Shown in pieces: positions 9,927 to 18,760 of a stretch of DNA of 64,000 nt. The position numbers were made by a program, and so were the translations under genes. This DNA comes from Bog-532 sp963732345. Lineage in GTDB: Bacteria > Actinomycetota > Actinomycetes > Streptosporangiales > Streptosporangiaceae. The first letter of the stretch is position 1. Each line of letters opens with the position of its first letter. A model generated the notes under the pieces. The model was given only the letters and a program-made list of their open reading frames with translations. It did no database searches and was not told the DNA's origin. The stretch is from NCBI GenBank assembly GCA_963732345.1, contig CAVSZI010000001.1, forward strand, positions 62,001 through 126,000. Direction: 5' to 3'.

Positions 9927-11216
9927 ATGCGGAATCGCCATACCAGCGGGCGCGGTTCAATAGGAGCAGAAGGCGGTGCGCGTGGCCGGGGCCAGGCCGC
10001 ACCGGACGGAAGAGAGGGCACGCGCCAGGACATGGCCACCCAGCAGGCCGACGCCACCGACCGGGGGAACCACCGGCCCGACCGGGGGTATCTGCGGATC
10101 TACCTCGGCGCCGCCGCGGGGGTCGGCAAGACCTTCGCCATGCTCAGCGAGGGCCATCGCCGGGCGGAACGCGGCGCCGAGGTGGTGGTCGCCTTCGCCG
10201 AGACGCACGGACGCCCGCACACTGAAGTGCTGCTCGACGGCCTGGAGGTCATTCCGCGCAGGACGATCGACTACCGCGGAGCGACGTTCCAGGAGATGGA
10301 CCTCGACGCCGTGCTGGCCCGCCACCCTGAGATCGCTCTGGTCGACGAACTGGCGCACACCAACGTGCCGGGGTCGCGCAACGAAAAGCGGTGGCAGGAC
10401 GTCGAGGAGATGCTCGACGCCGGCATCGATGTGATCTCGACCGTCAACGTCCAGCACCTCGAATCGCTCAACGACGTGGTGGAAAAGGTCACCGGCGTAC
10501 CGCAGCGGGAGACGCTCCCGGACGCCGTGGTGCGCGCGGCCGACCAGGTTGAGCTGGTCGACATGACACCCGAAGCGCTGCGCCGCCGGATGGCGCACGG
10601 CAACATCTACCCGGCGGAGAAGATCGACGCGGCGCTGACCAACTATTTCCGCACCGGGAACCTGACCGCGCTGCGCGAGCTGGCCCTGCTGTGGCTGGCC
10701 GACAAGGTGGACGAGGGCCTGCAGGCCTACCGGGCCGCGCACGGTATCCAGGCCACCTGGGAGGCGCGCGAGCGGGTGGTCGTCGCGCTTACCGGCGGTC
10801 CCGAGGGCGACACTCTCATCCGGCGGGCCGCGCGGATCGCCGCCCGTTCCGCCGGCGGTGACCTGCTGGCCGTGCACGTGTCCCGGTCCGACGGCCTGAC
10901 CGGCGCCAGCCCCGCCGCGCTGGCCGGGCAGCGCCGACTGGTCGAGTCGCTCGGCGGCACATACCACCAGGTAATCGGGGACAACATCCCCGATGCCCTG
11001 CTCACCTTCGCCCGCGCCGAGAACGCCAGCCAGCTCGTGCTGGGCGCTAGCCGCCGCTCCTGGCTGTCGGCGCTGCTCACCGGGCCCGGCATCGGATCCC
11101 GGACGATCCGCGGTTCGGGTGACATCGACCTGCACATCGTCACGCACCAGCAGATGGGCCGCGGCCGGGGACTGCTCCCCCGGCCGGCGGCAGCCTCACC
11201 CTGCGCCGCCGGGTAG
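9927..11216 (+). CDS. kdpD: Sensor kinase KdpD, N-terminal half (KdpD domain plus Usp domain)
   Basis: Contains the KdpD sensor domain with Walker A GAAAGVGKTFAM and Walker B IALVDELAHTNVPGSRNEKRWQDV, then FRTGNLTALRELALLWLADKV and a Usp-like domain (ASQLVLGASRRSWLSALLTG). It is cytoplasmic and senses K+ status and ATP or c-di-AMP ligands in this family. Translation ends at TAG 11214-11216, just where the membrane segment should begin. The rest of KdpD continues one frame over. Adding one base near the CCCCC run at 11177-11181 joins them as LLPPAGGSLTLRRRVAGY. A shorter start, ATG 10032, is also possible. Confidence 0.9.
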   Translation: MRNRHTSGRGSIGAEGGARGRGQAAPDGREGTRQDMATQQADATDRGNHRPDRGYLRIYLGAAAGVGKTFAMLSEGHRRAERGAEVVVAFAETHGRPHTEVLLDGLEVIPRRTIDYRGATFQEMDLDAVLARHPEIALVDELAHTNVPGSRNEKRWQDVEEMLDAGIDVISTVNVQHLESLNDVVEKVTGVPQRETLPDAVVRAADQVELVDMTPEALRRRMAHGNIYPAEKIDAALTNYFRTGNLTALRELALLWLADKVDEGLQAYRAAHGIQATWEARERVVVALTGGPEGDTLIRRAARIAARSAGGDLLAVHVSRSDGLTGASPAALAGQRRLVESLGGTYHQVIGDNIPDALLTFARAENASQLVLGASRRSWLSALLTGPGIGSRTIRGSGDIDLHIVTHQQMGRGRGLLPRPAAASPCAAG

Positions 11217-11302
11217 CGGGATACGCGCTGGCGGCCGCGCTCGCCCCCCTGATCACGGTCGCGCTCGCGAACCTGCGCGGCCATGTCAACCTCACCAGCG
11301 AC

Positions 11303-12949
11303 GTGCTCGCGTTCCTCATCGGCGTCATCGTCGTCGCGCTCGTGGGCGGGCTGATCCCGGCCCTGCTCGAGGCCCTGGCCGGGTCGCTCCTGCTCAACTA
11401 CTACTTCACCCCGCCCATCCACCAGTTCACGATCGCCGACGCCAACAACGCCTGGGCCATTCTCGCGTTCGTTGTGGTGGCCATTCTGGTCAGCGCGGTG
11501 GTAGACCTCGCGGCGCGCCGGACTAAGCAGGCGGCCCGGGCCAGCGCCGAATCCGAGCTGCTCATCACCACGGCGGGCAGTGTGCTGCGCGGCCAGCAGG
11601 CGCTGCCCGCACTGCTGGAACGGGTGCGCGAATCGTTCGGTATGCGGTCGGTGAGCCTGCTGGAATGCGCCACCGGCAACTGCGTCGACGGCAGCGAGCC
11701 GACCCGGGCCGCGTCGTCGGCGGCGAGCCGGCTCCGCGGCGCCGGGAAGGGGTGGACGGCGGTCGCGACGGCCGGCGACGAGCCAGTGACCTCACCCGAG
11801 GACGCGGACGTCGAGGTACCGATCACCGACACCCTGTCCCTGGCCCTGCGCGGCCGGCCGCTGCCCGCCACCGACCGGCGCGTGCTCGGGGCGTTCGCGG
11901 CCTACGCGGCAGCCGCCCTGGAGCAGCTGCGGCTGGCCGCCGAAGCCGAGGCGGCCAAGCCGATCGCCGAAGCCGACCGGATGCGGACCGCGCTGCTCAC
12001 GGCGGTCAGCCACGACCTGCGCAGCCCGCTGGCGTCGGCCAAGGCCGCCGTCACCAGCCTGCGCTCCCCGGAGGTGCACTGGACCGCCGCCGACCGCGAC
12101 GAGCTGCTCGCCACGGCGGACGAATCGCTGGACCGGCTGGCCCGTCTCGTCGATAACCTGCTGGACATGAGCAGGCTCCAGGCCGGGGCGCTGTCACTGT
12201 TCCCCCGGCCGGTCGGCGTGGACGAGATCGTCGCGCGATCCCTCGACGACCTGGGTCCGCGCAGCCGCTCCGTGGTGGTGGACATACCGGAATCGCTGCC
12301 GGAGGTACGCGTCGATCCAGCCATCCTGGAACGGGTCGTCGTCAACGTGACAGAGAACGCGCTGCGCTACTCGCCGCCCGGCACGCCACCGATGCTGACC
12401 GCGAGCGCTCTGGCGGACCGGGTGGAACTGCGGGTCATCGACCGCGGGCCGGGCATCCCGCCGACGGAACGGGACCAGGTGTTCGTTCCGTTCCAGCGGC
12501 TGGGTGACACGGACAACACGACCGGCGTCGGGCTCGGCCTCGCCCTGTCCCGCGGATTCACCGAGGCCATGGGCGGGACGCTGACCGCGGAGGACACCCC
12601 TGGCGGTGGCCTGACCATGGCGCTGTCGCTGCCGATCGCGGAGCAGGCGCCCGGGCCTGGCCCGGGTGAGGCGGAGCCTGGGCGCCGGGAACGTAACGCC
12701 GGGCCGTTGACGGACGGCCCGGACATCGGCGCGGCCCCGGCCGACGAGGACACCGGCCGCCCGGGGGCCGGCCATAACACCGGCAGCCGGGGGACCGGCC
12801 ATAACACCGGCAGCCCGGCGGTCAGCCAGCACACAGGTGGGCCGACGGCCGACCACGAGGCGGGCGGGGCCTCCGTCGAGCAGGACGCCCGTAGGCCGCC
12901 GGCCGACCACGACACCGGCAACCCGCCGGCCAGCCAGGCGACGCTGTGA
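11303..12949 (+). CDS. kdpD: Sensor kinase KdpD, C-terminal half (membrane and histidine-kinase domains)
   Basis: The frame is open from about 11120. The first standard start is GTG 11303, which falls after the first of the membrane helices, so an independent start would lose it. From 11220 the frame reads GYALAAALAPLITVALANLR, then LLNYYFTPPIHQFTIAD (DUF4118), a GAF-like stretch, the H-box AVSHDLRSPLASAKA, and ATPase boxes ENALRYSPPG, DRGPGIPPTE and GVGLGLALS. A repetitive polar tail of about 100 residues follows (GHNTGS units), absent from normal KdpD. Its TGA overlaps the second kdpE start. Confidence 0.9.
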   Translation: MLAFLIGVIVVALVGGLIPALLEALAGSLLLNYYFTPPIHQFTIADANNAWAILAFVVVAILVSAVVDLAARRTKQAARASAESELLITTAGSVLRGQQALPALLERVRESFGMRSVSLLECATGNCVDGSEPTRAASSAASRLRGAGKGWTAVATAGDEPVTSPEDADVEVPITDTLSLALRGRPLPATDRRVLGAFAAYAAAALEQLRLAAEAEAAKPIAEADRMRTALLTAVSHDLRSPLASAKAAVTSLRSPEVHWTAADRDELLATADESLDRLARLVDNLLDMSRLQAGALSLFPRPVGVDEIVARSLDDLGPRSRSVVVDIPESLPEVRVDPAILERVVVNVTENALRYSPPGTPPMLTASALADRVELRVIDRGPGIPPTERDQVFVPFQRLGDTDNTTGVGLGLALSRGFTEAMGGTLTAEDTPGGGLTMALSLPIAEQAPGPGPGEAEPGRRERNAGPLTDGPDIGAAPADEDTGRPGAGHNTGSRGTGHNTGSPAVSQHTGGPTADHEAGGASVEQDARRPPADHDTGNPPASQATL

Positions 12950-13725
12950 CCCGCGTCCTCGTCGTCGACGACGAGCCGCAGATCCTCCGCGCGCTGCGGA
13001 TCAACCTGCGGGTCCGCCAGTACGACGTGTTCACCGCCGCCTCTGGCGCCGAGGCGCTGGCGGTCGCCGGCAGCCACCCGCCGGACCTGGTGATCCTCGA
13101 CTTGGGCCTGCCGGATCTGAGCGGCATCGATGTGATCCAGGGACTGCGCGGCTGGACCAGCGTGCCCATCGTCGTGCTGTCCGGGCGGGCCGACAGCGCC
13201 AACAAGGTCGAAGCGCTCGACGCGGGTGCCGACGACTACGTCACTAAGCCGTTCTCCATGGACGAACTGCTGGCCCGGATGCGCGCGGCGGTGCGGCGCG
13301 CCGGCGAGCCGGACGAACAGCCGCGGATCCGGCTCGGCGACCTCGTCGTCGACCTGGCCGCCAAGCGCGTCGAGCACGCGGCCCCGGCATCGACTATCCG
13401 GACTGGCATCCGAACGGGCCCCGATACGAGGCCAGCCGACGGCACGGCTTCGCCCGACGGGGACATCCGGCTCACCCCGACCGAGTGGCACCTGCTGGAA
13501 GTTCTGCTCCGGCACCCCGGCAAGCTGCTGAGCCAGCAGCAACTGCTCACCGAGGTCTGGGGACCCGGGTACGCCAGCGCCACCGGGAACCTCCGCCTGT
13601 ACATGGCCCAGCTGCGCCGCAAGCTGGAACCCGATCCGGCCCGCCCGCGCTGGCTGATCACCGAGCCGGGCATGGGGTACCGCTACCAGCCGGATCTCGA
13701 CGACGACGGGAGCGCTGGCGAATAG
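12946..13725 (+). CDS. kdpE: OmpR/KdpE-type response regulator, second copy
   Basis: 259-aa response regulator. The receiver begins at residue 2 (RVLVVDDEPQILRALRINLR), with the phospho-Asp in VILDLGLPDLSG and DYVTKPFSM. The winged helix runs from RLTPTEWHLLEVLL to PGMGYRYQP. It resembles the first copy closely except that it lacks the N-terminal extension and has a longer linker. The GTG at 12946 overlaps the kdpD TGA, the usual actinobacterial kdpDE coupling, so this is the more conventional KdpE. Both copies keep the key Asp and Lys. Confidence 0.93.
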   Translation: MTRVLVVDDEPQILRALRINLRVRQYDVFTAASGAEALAVAGSHPPDLVILDLGLPDLSGIDVIQGLRGWTSVPIVVLSGRADSANKVEALDAGADDYVTKPFSMDELLARMRAAVRRAGEPDEQPRIRLGDLVVDLAAKRVEHAAPASTIRTGIRTGPDTRPADGTASPDGDIRLTPTEWHLLEVLLRHPGKLLSQQQLLTEVWGPGYASATGNLRLYMAQLRRKLEPDPARPRWLITEPGMGYRYQPDLDDDGSAGE

Positions 13726-13737
13726 CACGACACTGCC

Positions 13738-14115
13738 TCAGGACCCGGATACGACGGTCCAGGTGGTGGGCCGGAAGCGGATGCGGCAGATCACCACGTT
13801 CGCCGTACCGTGCCGGATGGCCCGGTCGAGGACGACGCCGCGCTGATTGTGCAGGATCCATTGCCACGGCCGCATCGGCTCCAATTCCGCGGGCCCCTCC
13901 AGGGCGGTGAGCCGGTGCCGTTCATCGTCATCGCCGGGGGCGGGGCGGCCGCCGCCGCGTTGCTCGTCATCACCGCATATCCAAGCACGTGTCCCCGGCC
14001 GCCCCTGGGCCCGGGGCGGCGGACCCCAGGGCCCGGGGCGGCGGCTTCCTGCACCCGGGGCCACGGGCTCCTGCGTTCGGGGGGCTCCCGGGTGGGCCTG
14101 TTCGGGACGAATCAT
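13738..14115 (-). CDS. Hypothetical protein, convergent with kdpE
   Basis: I do not recognise a family. The minus-strand frame has strongly G/C-ending codons over its last 70 residues (HRLTALEGPAELEPMRPWQW, then ILHNQRGVVLDRAIRHGTAN and VVICRIRFRPTTWTVVSGS), which argues that at least this part is coding. The upstream part is proline- and glycine-rich with mixed codons, so the start is uncertain; ATG 14115 is one choice. It ends 13 bp after the kdpE stop on the opposite strand. It could be a small truncated gene. Confidence 0.35.
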   Translation of the reverse strand: MIRPEQAHPGAPRTQEPVAPGAGSRRPGPWGPPPRAQGRPGTRAWICGDDEQRGGGRPAPGDDDERHRLTALEGPAELEPMRPWQWILHNQRGVVLDRAIRHGTANVVICRIRFRPTTWTVVSGS

Positions 14116-14659
14116 GGCCGTCAGCATGCGGAAAACAGCGCGCAATGCCTCTTACCGCGCAAAGGGCGATTTTTCCGAAACACAGCACGCACAACTGGGG
14201 CCAACTCGGCGGGAGACCATATTCCCGTTAAAAAGACAATGTCGTATTAGCGGTGAAGCGCCTTTTGTAGCACACTTGGCGGTGGGGGGAACCGCGGCCC
14301 CGGGCATGCCCTCAAAGGGCGTACGACGCACGCCCGGCCGCGCGGAGATGGCCGCCGCCGGCGGCACGAATCGCGCGGCAGGCATGGCGCATGACGCCGG
14401 AGCAGGCAGGCGGCCAGCCCGACGTTCCCACATTGCGACGAGAGGAACATGGGAAGCAGCCATGGTCAGCGATCTTGATAGCCGTCCCCGCGACCGCGCG
14501 CCTGGCATACCGGCTCAGCCGGGCGAGCCTGCCGGACTCGGTGGTCCCGGAGCCCACGGCGCGAGTGGCGCCCTCGCTGGGACGGCCGGAGCCTGCGGGG
14601 TGTCCGGATTCGGCGGAACGGCCGGGGTCATCAGAGCGGCCATGGGCGGGGAGTTCGTC
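14116..14659 (+). promoter_or_regulatory. Intergenic region upstream of the LacI-type regulator
   Basis: About 540 bp with no supported gene. The segment 14150-14275 is clearly more A/T-rich than its surroundings (GCGATTTTTCCGAAACAC, GTTAAAAAGACAATG), which is what a promoter and operator region would look like in such a genome. No perfect LacI-type palindrome was seen. An open frame covers most of it but has non-coding codon usage. Confidence 0.4.
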
Positions 14660-15670
14660 GTGCGGAACGGCCGCGGCCGGCCCACGATGAAAGACGTGGC
14701 GACCCGCGCCGGGGTGGCGCTCAAGACCGTGTCGCGGGTGGTCAACGACGAACCGGGCGTGACACCGGAGACGGCCAGGCGGGTCCGCAACGCCATCAGC
14801 GAGCTCGGCTTCCGGCGCAACGACAGCGCCCGGCTGCTGCGGAAAGGGCAGACCGCCTCCATCGGGCTCATCATGGAGGACATTGGCGACCCGTTCTACT
14901 CCGCGCTCTCGCGTGTCGTGGAAGATGTGGCGCACTGGAACGGCTCACTGCTTTTCACCGGATCGAGTGATGAGGATCCGCAGCGCGAGCAGGAACTGGT
15001 CCTCGCCCTCTGCGCGCGGCGTGTCGACGGCTTGATCATCATTCCCGCCTCCGGCGATCACCGGTATCTGCTGCCGGAAATCGCCGCGGGGGTCGCGTCG
15101 GTATTCGTGGACCGCCCGGCCGGGATGATCGACGCCAACGCGGTCCTGGCGGACAACATCGGCGGGACACGCGCCGGCGTCACCCACCTCATCCGGCAGG
15201 GGCACCGCAGGATCGGGTTCATCGGGGACGACCCCCGCATCTACACGGCTTCGCAGCGCCACCAGGGCTATCAGGAAGCGATGGCCGGAGCCGACCTGGA
15301 GACGGATCCCTCCTGGGTATCCATGGCCAAGCCCGCGCCGGACAGGATCAGGGACGCGCTCAGCCGGATGCTGGCGGGCCCGTCGGCGATCACGGCGCTC
15401 TTCTGCGGAAACAACCGGATCACCGTCCTGGCGCTGCGGGAGATCGCCGCCTCGGGCCGGCGGATCGCGCTCGTGGGATTCGACGATTTCGAGCTCGCGG
15501 ACCTGCTGAACCCCGGTGTGACGGTCGTGGCGCAGAACCCGGCCGAGATGGGCCGCCGGGCCGCGGAGCTGCTCTTCGGGCGGCTGGCGGGCACGCACGG
15601 GCCCACTCAGTACATCGAGCTCGGGACGCAGCTGATCGTACGCGGTTCGGGCGAGATCCCCCCGGACTGA
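14660..15670 (+). CDS. LacI/GalR-family transcriptional regulator
   Basis: 336 aa from GTG 14660, which has GGGGAG six bases upstream and puts the HTH at the N-terminus as usual. Longer starts at 14642 or 14462 are possible but add low-complexity sequence. The HTH is MKDVATRAGVALKTVSRVVN and the hinge follows. The periplasmic-binding-protein-like domain runs from ASIGLIMEDIGDPFYS to GTQLIVRGSGE, with VDGLIIIPASGDH and VALVGFDDFELADLL. It is probably a sugar- or metabolite-responsive repressor. No sugar genes sit next to it, so its regulon is unclear. Confidence 0.9.
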   Translation: MRNGRGRPTMKDVATRAGVALKTVSRVVNDEPGVTPETARRVRNAISELGFRRNDSARLLRKGQTASIGLIMEDIGDPFYSALSRVVEDVAHWNGSLLFTGSSDEDPQREQELVLALCARRVDGLIIIPASGDHRYLLPEIAAGVASVFVDRPAGMIDANAVLADNIGGTRAGVTHLIRQGHRRIGFIGDDPRIYTASQRHQGYQEAMAGADLETDPSWVSMAKPAPDRIRDALSRMLAGPSAITALFCGNNRITVLALREIAASGRRIALVGFDDFELADLLNPGVTVVAQNPAEMGRRAAELLFGRLAGTHGPTQYIELGTQLIVRGSGEIPPD

Positions 15671-15716
15671 CGGCGCCCAAGCCCCCGGACGGGGCAGGCG
15701 ATATCCCCGGACTGAG

Positions 15717-15902
15717 TTAGAGCGCCGCGACCAGGACGCCGATCACGATCAGCGCGCATACGACGGCGGCCACCATGATGATTGTCCGGTTGGACGACGC
15801 GCGCCGACGCCTCGCTACATCGTCGTCGGAGCGCTGCGCGAAAGCCCGAAAACTGGCCGTGCTCGCGCTCGGGTCATTGTCTGTCTCCGGCATGCGCGTC
15901 AC
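15717..15902 (-). CDS. Small tail-anchored membrane protein
   Basis: 61 aa. A polar N-terminus (SFRAFAQRSDDDVARRRR) is followed by a C-terminal hydrophobic helix (TIIMVAAVVCALIVIGVLVA). High G/C at third positions supports coding. It ends 47 bp after the LacI-type gene on the opposite strand. The family is unknown and no function can be assigned. Confidence 0.55.
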   Translation of the reverse strand: MTRMPETDNDPSASTASFRAFAQRSDDDVARRRRASSNRTIIMVAAVVCALIVIGVLVAAL

Positions 15903-16034
15903 TCTAGCTGCTCAGGGACTTACCGCAGGCGTGGAAGACGTCAATTCACGGCAACTTTGCCATCACGTCCCGGGCAGGTGGCACCGCGTTCCGCGTCCGG
16001 GCGTCGCTGCGGCCGGCGCGCCCTGCGGGCCAGA

Positions 16035-16535
16035 TCATCTTGCGGGCCGGGCTGGTGAGCGGGCGATCTCGCCCTCGGCGGCGGATGGCACGGGACCGCC
16101 GGTCCGGTCGACCAGCCGGGACATGACGATCACGCTTCTGGTGCGCGTGGTGAACGGCTCGGCCCTGATCCGCTCGACGACCTGCTCGAAGTGACCCACG
16201 TCGGCGGCCTGGATATGCAGCAGGGCGTCCGCTTCGCCGGTAACCGTGCACGCCCCCACGACCTCGGGATAGCGGCGCACCGCGGCCCTGATATCGGCTG
16301 GGGAGGTGAGCGCGCGGCAGAACAGCTCCACGTAGGCCTCCGTCGTCCAGCCGAGGGCCGCCGGGTCCACCCGCGCCGAAAATCCCCTGATTGCGCCCGA
16401 CTCCTGCAGCCGGTCCACCCGGCGCTTGACCGCGGGCGCGGAAAGCCCGACGAAGGCGCCGATGGTTGCGTAACTGGCACGTGCGTCTTCGATCAGGGCT
16501 GCCACGATCCGTTCGTCAATCTTGTCCAGGCTCAT
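16035..16535 (-). CDS. Lrp/AsnC-family transcriptional regulator
   Basis: 166 aa. The N-terminal HTH reads LDKIDERIVAALIEDARASY then ATIGAFVGLSAPAVKRRVDR. The C-terminal RAM ligand domain has VVGACTVTGEADALLHIQA and TRTRSVIVMSRLV. Such proteins sense amino acids and form octamers on DNA. The last 20 residues are a non-conserved tail. Amino-acid enzymes in this window that it might control are the PLP enzyme at 17.4 kb or ddaH/rocD at 30-32 kb, but that is speculation. Confidence 0.9.
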   Translation of the reverse strand: MSLDKIDERIVAALIEDARASYATIGAFVGLSAPAVKRRVDRLQESGAIRGFSARVDPAALGWTTEAYVELFCRALTSPADIRAAVRRYPEVVGACTVTGEADALLHIQAADVGHFEQVVERIRAEPFTTRTRSVIVMSRLVDRTGGPVPSAAEGEIARSPARPAR

Positions 16536-16763
16536 GGCCGGCTACTCCGGGGAGGCGAACCCGCCACCATGGCGGTGCCACCGGGCGCGCGGAAAGCGGT
16601 GCGTGTCACAACGTCCGATCATGGCACTACCCCTACCTGGGTGAGGCCTCGGCTCGGTTGGCCCTACCTGGATCGGCCGCACCGGGCAGGGTCTCAGCGG
16701 GCTTGGCTTCAGCTGGGTTGGGCTCACCGGATTGGCGAGTGCGGCACGGTCCGGACATACAAA

Positions 16764-16803
16764 CGGGCCTGCAACGGCCGCTAATGCGGCCGTTGCAGGC
16801 CCG
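16764..16803. terminator. Perfect 18-bp hairpin, possible transcription terminator
   Basis: CGGGCCTGCAACGGCCGC, loop TAAT, then the exact reverse complement. There is no U tract on either side, so if it ends transcription it is of the U-less type seen in high-G+C bacteria. It lies about 230 bp upstream of the Lrp gene. Confidence 0.5.
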
Positions 16804-16866
16804 TGCCCCGCTCAGGACTCCAGCCCTTCCGGCTGGGAAATTCCCCACCGGCAGGCCGGTCGTAGA

Positions 16867-16899
16867 TGAGGCCCGACGTCCCGCTTTCGCCGGGCCTCA
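16867..16899. other. 9-bp hairpin with 15-nt loop
   Basis: Arms TGAGGCCCG and CGGGCCTCA. It sits 63 bp after the 18-bp hairpin. Together they may be part of a structured RNA or a double terminator. No further evidence. Confidence 0.35.
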
Positions 16900-17402
16900 T
16901 AAGTGTGACGCCGCCCTTCCGCAGGTGGTTTACGCGTCCGCCAACTAACTTTCCGTACGGTCCGGAAAACTTGCCACCAGTCCGATTTCGCAGGTCAGTG
17001 CGGGGGGAGCCTAGATGGGAGGTCAGAGGCGGGGCACGGTGAATGTTCGGGCACACGTTCGGCCGAGCCCCGCAAGGACGTCGGTTCGGGGTGACCCTCG
17101 GCGCAGACACCAACGTCCGAGCCCGACCCGGTTCGCTGGCCACGGCTGGTGTGCGCCGGCCTAGCCACCGGCTACGACAAGGTGCTGCGGTGGCTTCCCG
17201 GCGGTGAATGGACCAGGCATGACAGGGTCGCGCTGCTAAAATTGTGCGTGCTTTCCGCTGAGGCCGTTAACTTAATGGCCATCTGCTGTTCCCCGTTATA
17301 TGGGCGGCTTTCTGCACACGTTTGCGGAAATGGCTGATGGGGCGCTCGGAGCCAGGCCCCGGAGGGCGGGACCAGGAACCGGCACGTCGCCCGCCACGGC
17401 CG

Positions 17403-17450
17403 TCAGAAGAACGTGCGATCAGAAGAACGTGCGATCAGAAGAACGTGCGG
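17403..17450 (-). repeat. Three 16-bp tandem units copying the stop codon of the PLP-enzyme gene
   Basis: TCAGAAGAACGTGCGA is repeated at 17403, 17419 and 17435. The last unit holds the real stop (TCA = TGA on the minus strand at 17435-17437) and the codons for RTFF. The other two are downstream duplicates. Confidence 0.85.
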
Positions 17451-18760
17451 ATCGCCTCGGTAACGGTGTAGTCGTCGTCGACCAGGTACAGAGTGCGCCA
17501 CTTGTCGAAGGTCGTGCACGGGTGCGACGGGCCCAGTGCCACGAGGTCGCCGACCTCCGCGCCGTGGTCCGGCGGGACGGCCATGTGCGCGTGCTGGTCG
17601 CTGACGGCGGCCATCCGCCAGCCGGAGTTGTGCAGCGGGCGGCGCTGTGCCGAGCCGCGGCGGACGTGCGCCAGCGCGACCGGGTTCCCGGAGTCCTGGC
17701 CGAAGTCCCGCCGCCCGGCCGACAGGATGACGAGCCCGGGCTCCGGGACCGAGAGCACCTGGGCCCACACCTCGATCGCGGGTTCCAGGGCAGGCTCGGC
17801 CGATCCGGTGCGCGCGTGCACGTCGGCCAGGGCCCGCCCGTACGCGCCCCAGTCCTCGGTCAGGTAGCAGCCGCTGCGGAGCATGACCCGGGCCGGCCGC
17901 CGCAACTGGGCCGCGGTCAGCCCGCTGACGACCAGGTCGAAGAAGACGCTGCCCCCGGCGGTCAGCAGCACCTCATTGGTGTCGAACAGGTCCCGCTCGT
18001 CCAGCGCCCGGGCGATCTCGGCCAGGAACCCGAGGAACTCCCGCACCACTGGCTCGGGACGGCCGTCATCCCGGGACCGCGCCAGCCCCTCGAAGCCTTC
18101 GACGCCCACCAGCGCCAGGTGCGCGCCGGCCGCGCGGACGGCCTCGGCCACGAGGACGGCCGCCGGCAGGTCGCGGACGCCGCACCGGCCGCCCGCCAGG
18201 CCCCCCTCGACGAGGACGTTGACGCGGCGCCCCGGCCGGGCGGTCGCGACCCGGTCGGCGAGCAGGCGGACGCCGGCCGCCGAGTCAACCAGGCAGTAGA
18301 ACTCGAACCCGGGATCCCGGCGCAGTTCGTCGCATACGTAGCGGATGTCCGCGGCCCCGGTGAGCTGGTTGGCGTAGAAGATACGCGGCACGCCGTGCTC
18401 GCGCGCCACCCGCACCTGAGGGCCGGTCGCGAAGGTCAGCCCCCACGCCCCGGCGGCCAGCTGGCGGCCGAACAGGGCCGGGCTCATCGACGTCTTGGCG
18501 TGCGGGCAGAACAGCACGCCCGCCTCTTCGCTGAAGCGCTGGAACCGGGCCAGGTTGCGCTCCAGCGCCGCCGCGCGCAGGACGCACACCGGCAGCGGGA
18601 GGTCCTCCCGTAGCACGTTCGATCCAACCAACGACGCGGGCACGTACGCGGGCACGTACGCGGGCACGTACGCGGGCACGTACGCGGGCGGGTCCGCGGG
18701 CCCGGCCAGCGTCGTCTCCCAGTACCCGAGCTTCCGTGAGTTGCGCGACTCGTGCTCCAC
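17435..18760 (-). CDS. D-serine dehydratase / D-threonine aldolase-like PLP enzyme
   Basis: 441 aa from GTG 18760. Fold III (alanine racemase-type) barrel with the PLP lysine in FCPHAKTSMSP and a C-terminal beta domain ending GPSHPCTTFDKWRTLYLVDD, where the His and Cys match the metal ligands of D-serine dehydratase-like enzymes. NVLVEGGLAGGRCGVRD and LTAGGSVFFDLV are also typical. It should act on D-amino acids or beta-hydroxy amino acids in the cytosol. An AGGAG lies 14 bases upstream of the start, a loose fit. The N-terminus carries a PAYV repeat from a 12-bp tandem array. It is divergent from the LysR-type gene, a common regulator-target arrangement. Confidence 0.82.
   Translation of the reverse strand: MEHESRNSRKLGYWETTLAGPADPPAYVPAYVPAYVPAYVPASLVGSNVLREDLPLPVCVLRAAALERNLARFQRFSEEAGVLFCPHAKTSMSPALFGRQLAAGAWGLTFATGPQVRVAREHGVPRIFYANQLTGAADIRYVCDELRRDPGFEFYCLVDSAAGVRLLADRVATARPGRRVNVLVEGGLAGGRCGVRDLPAAVLVAEAVRAAGAHLALVGVEGFEGLARSRDDGRPEPVVREFLGFLAEIARALDERDLFDTNEVLLTAGGSVFFDLVVSGLTAAQLRRPARVMLRSGCYLTEDWGAYGRALADVHARTGSAEPALEPAIEVWAQVLSVPEPGLVILSAGRRDFGQDSGNPVALAHVRRGSAQRRPLHNSGWRMAAVSDQHAHMAVPPDHGAEVGDLVALGPSHPCTTFDKWRTLYLVDDDYTVTEAIRTFF
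18636..18683 (-). repeat. Four perfect 12-bp tandem units inside the PLP-enzyme gene
   Basis: GCGGGCACGTAC repeated four times, coding for PAYV units near the N-terminus on the minus strand. The unit is a multiple of three, so copy-number changes keep the frame. Confidence 0.9.

Larger units (their letters stand above)
16536..17402. other. 867-bp region without a recognised gene
   Basis: No reading frame here has convincing codon usage. It holds a perfect 18-bp hairpin (16764-16803), a second hairpin (16867-16899) and an A/T-richer stretch at 17235-17335. The short frames on either strand give arginine/proline-rich products and look like chance. I searched by eye for tRNA, tmRNA, SRP and RNase P cores and saw none. 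Confidence 0.5.

Noticed and set aside
11177..11181. Programmed ribosomal frameshift site in kdpD
   Set aside because: A C-run is present but no slippery heptamer or downstream structure was evident, and the same type of defect occurs in unrelated genes.
13847..14659. Long N-terminal extension of the LacI-type regulator
   Set aside because: Open frame only; composition is Arg/Gly/Ala-rich and non-coding-like, and GTG 14660 has a good ribosome site right before the HTH.
16781..17143. 120-codon minus-strand frame in the 867-bp gap
   Set aside because: Runs through both hairpins, has Arg/Pro-rich product and no conserved motif; treated as chance.
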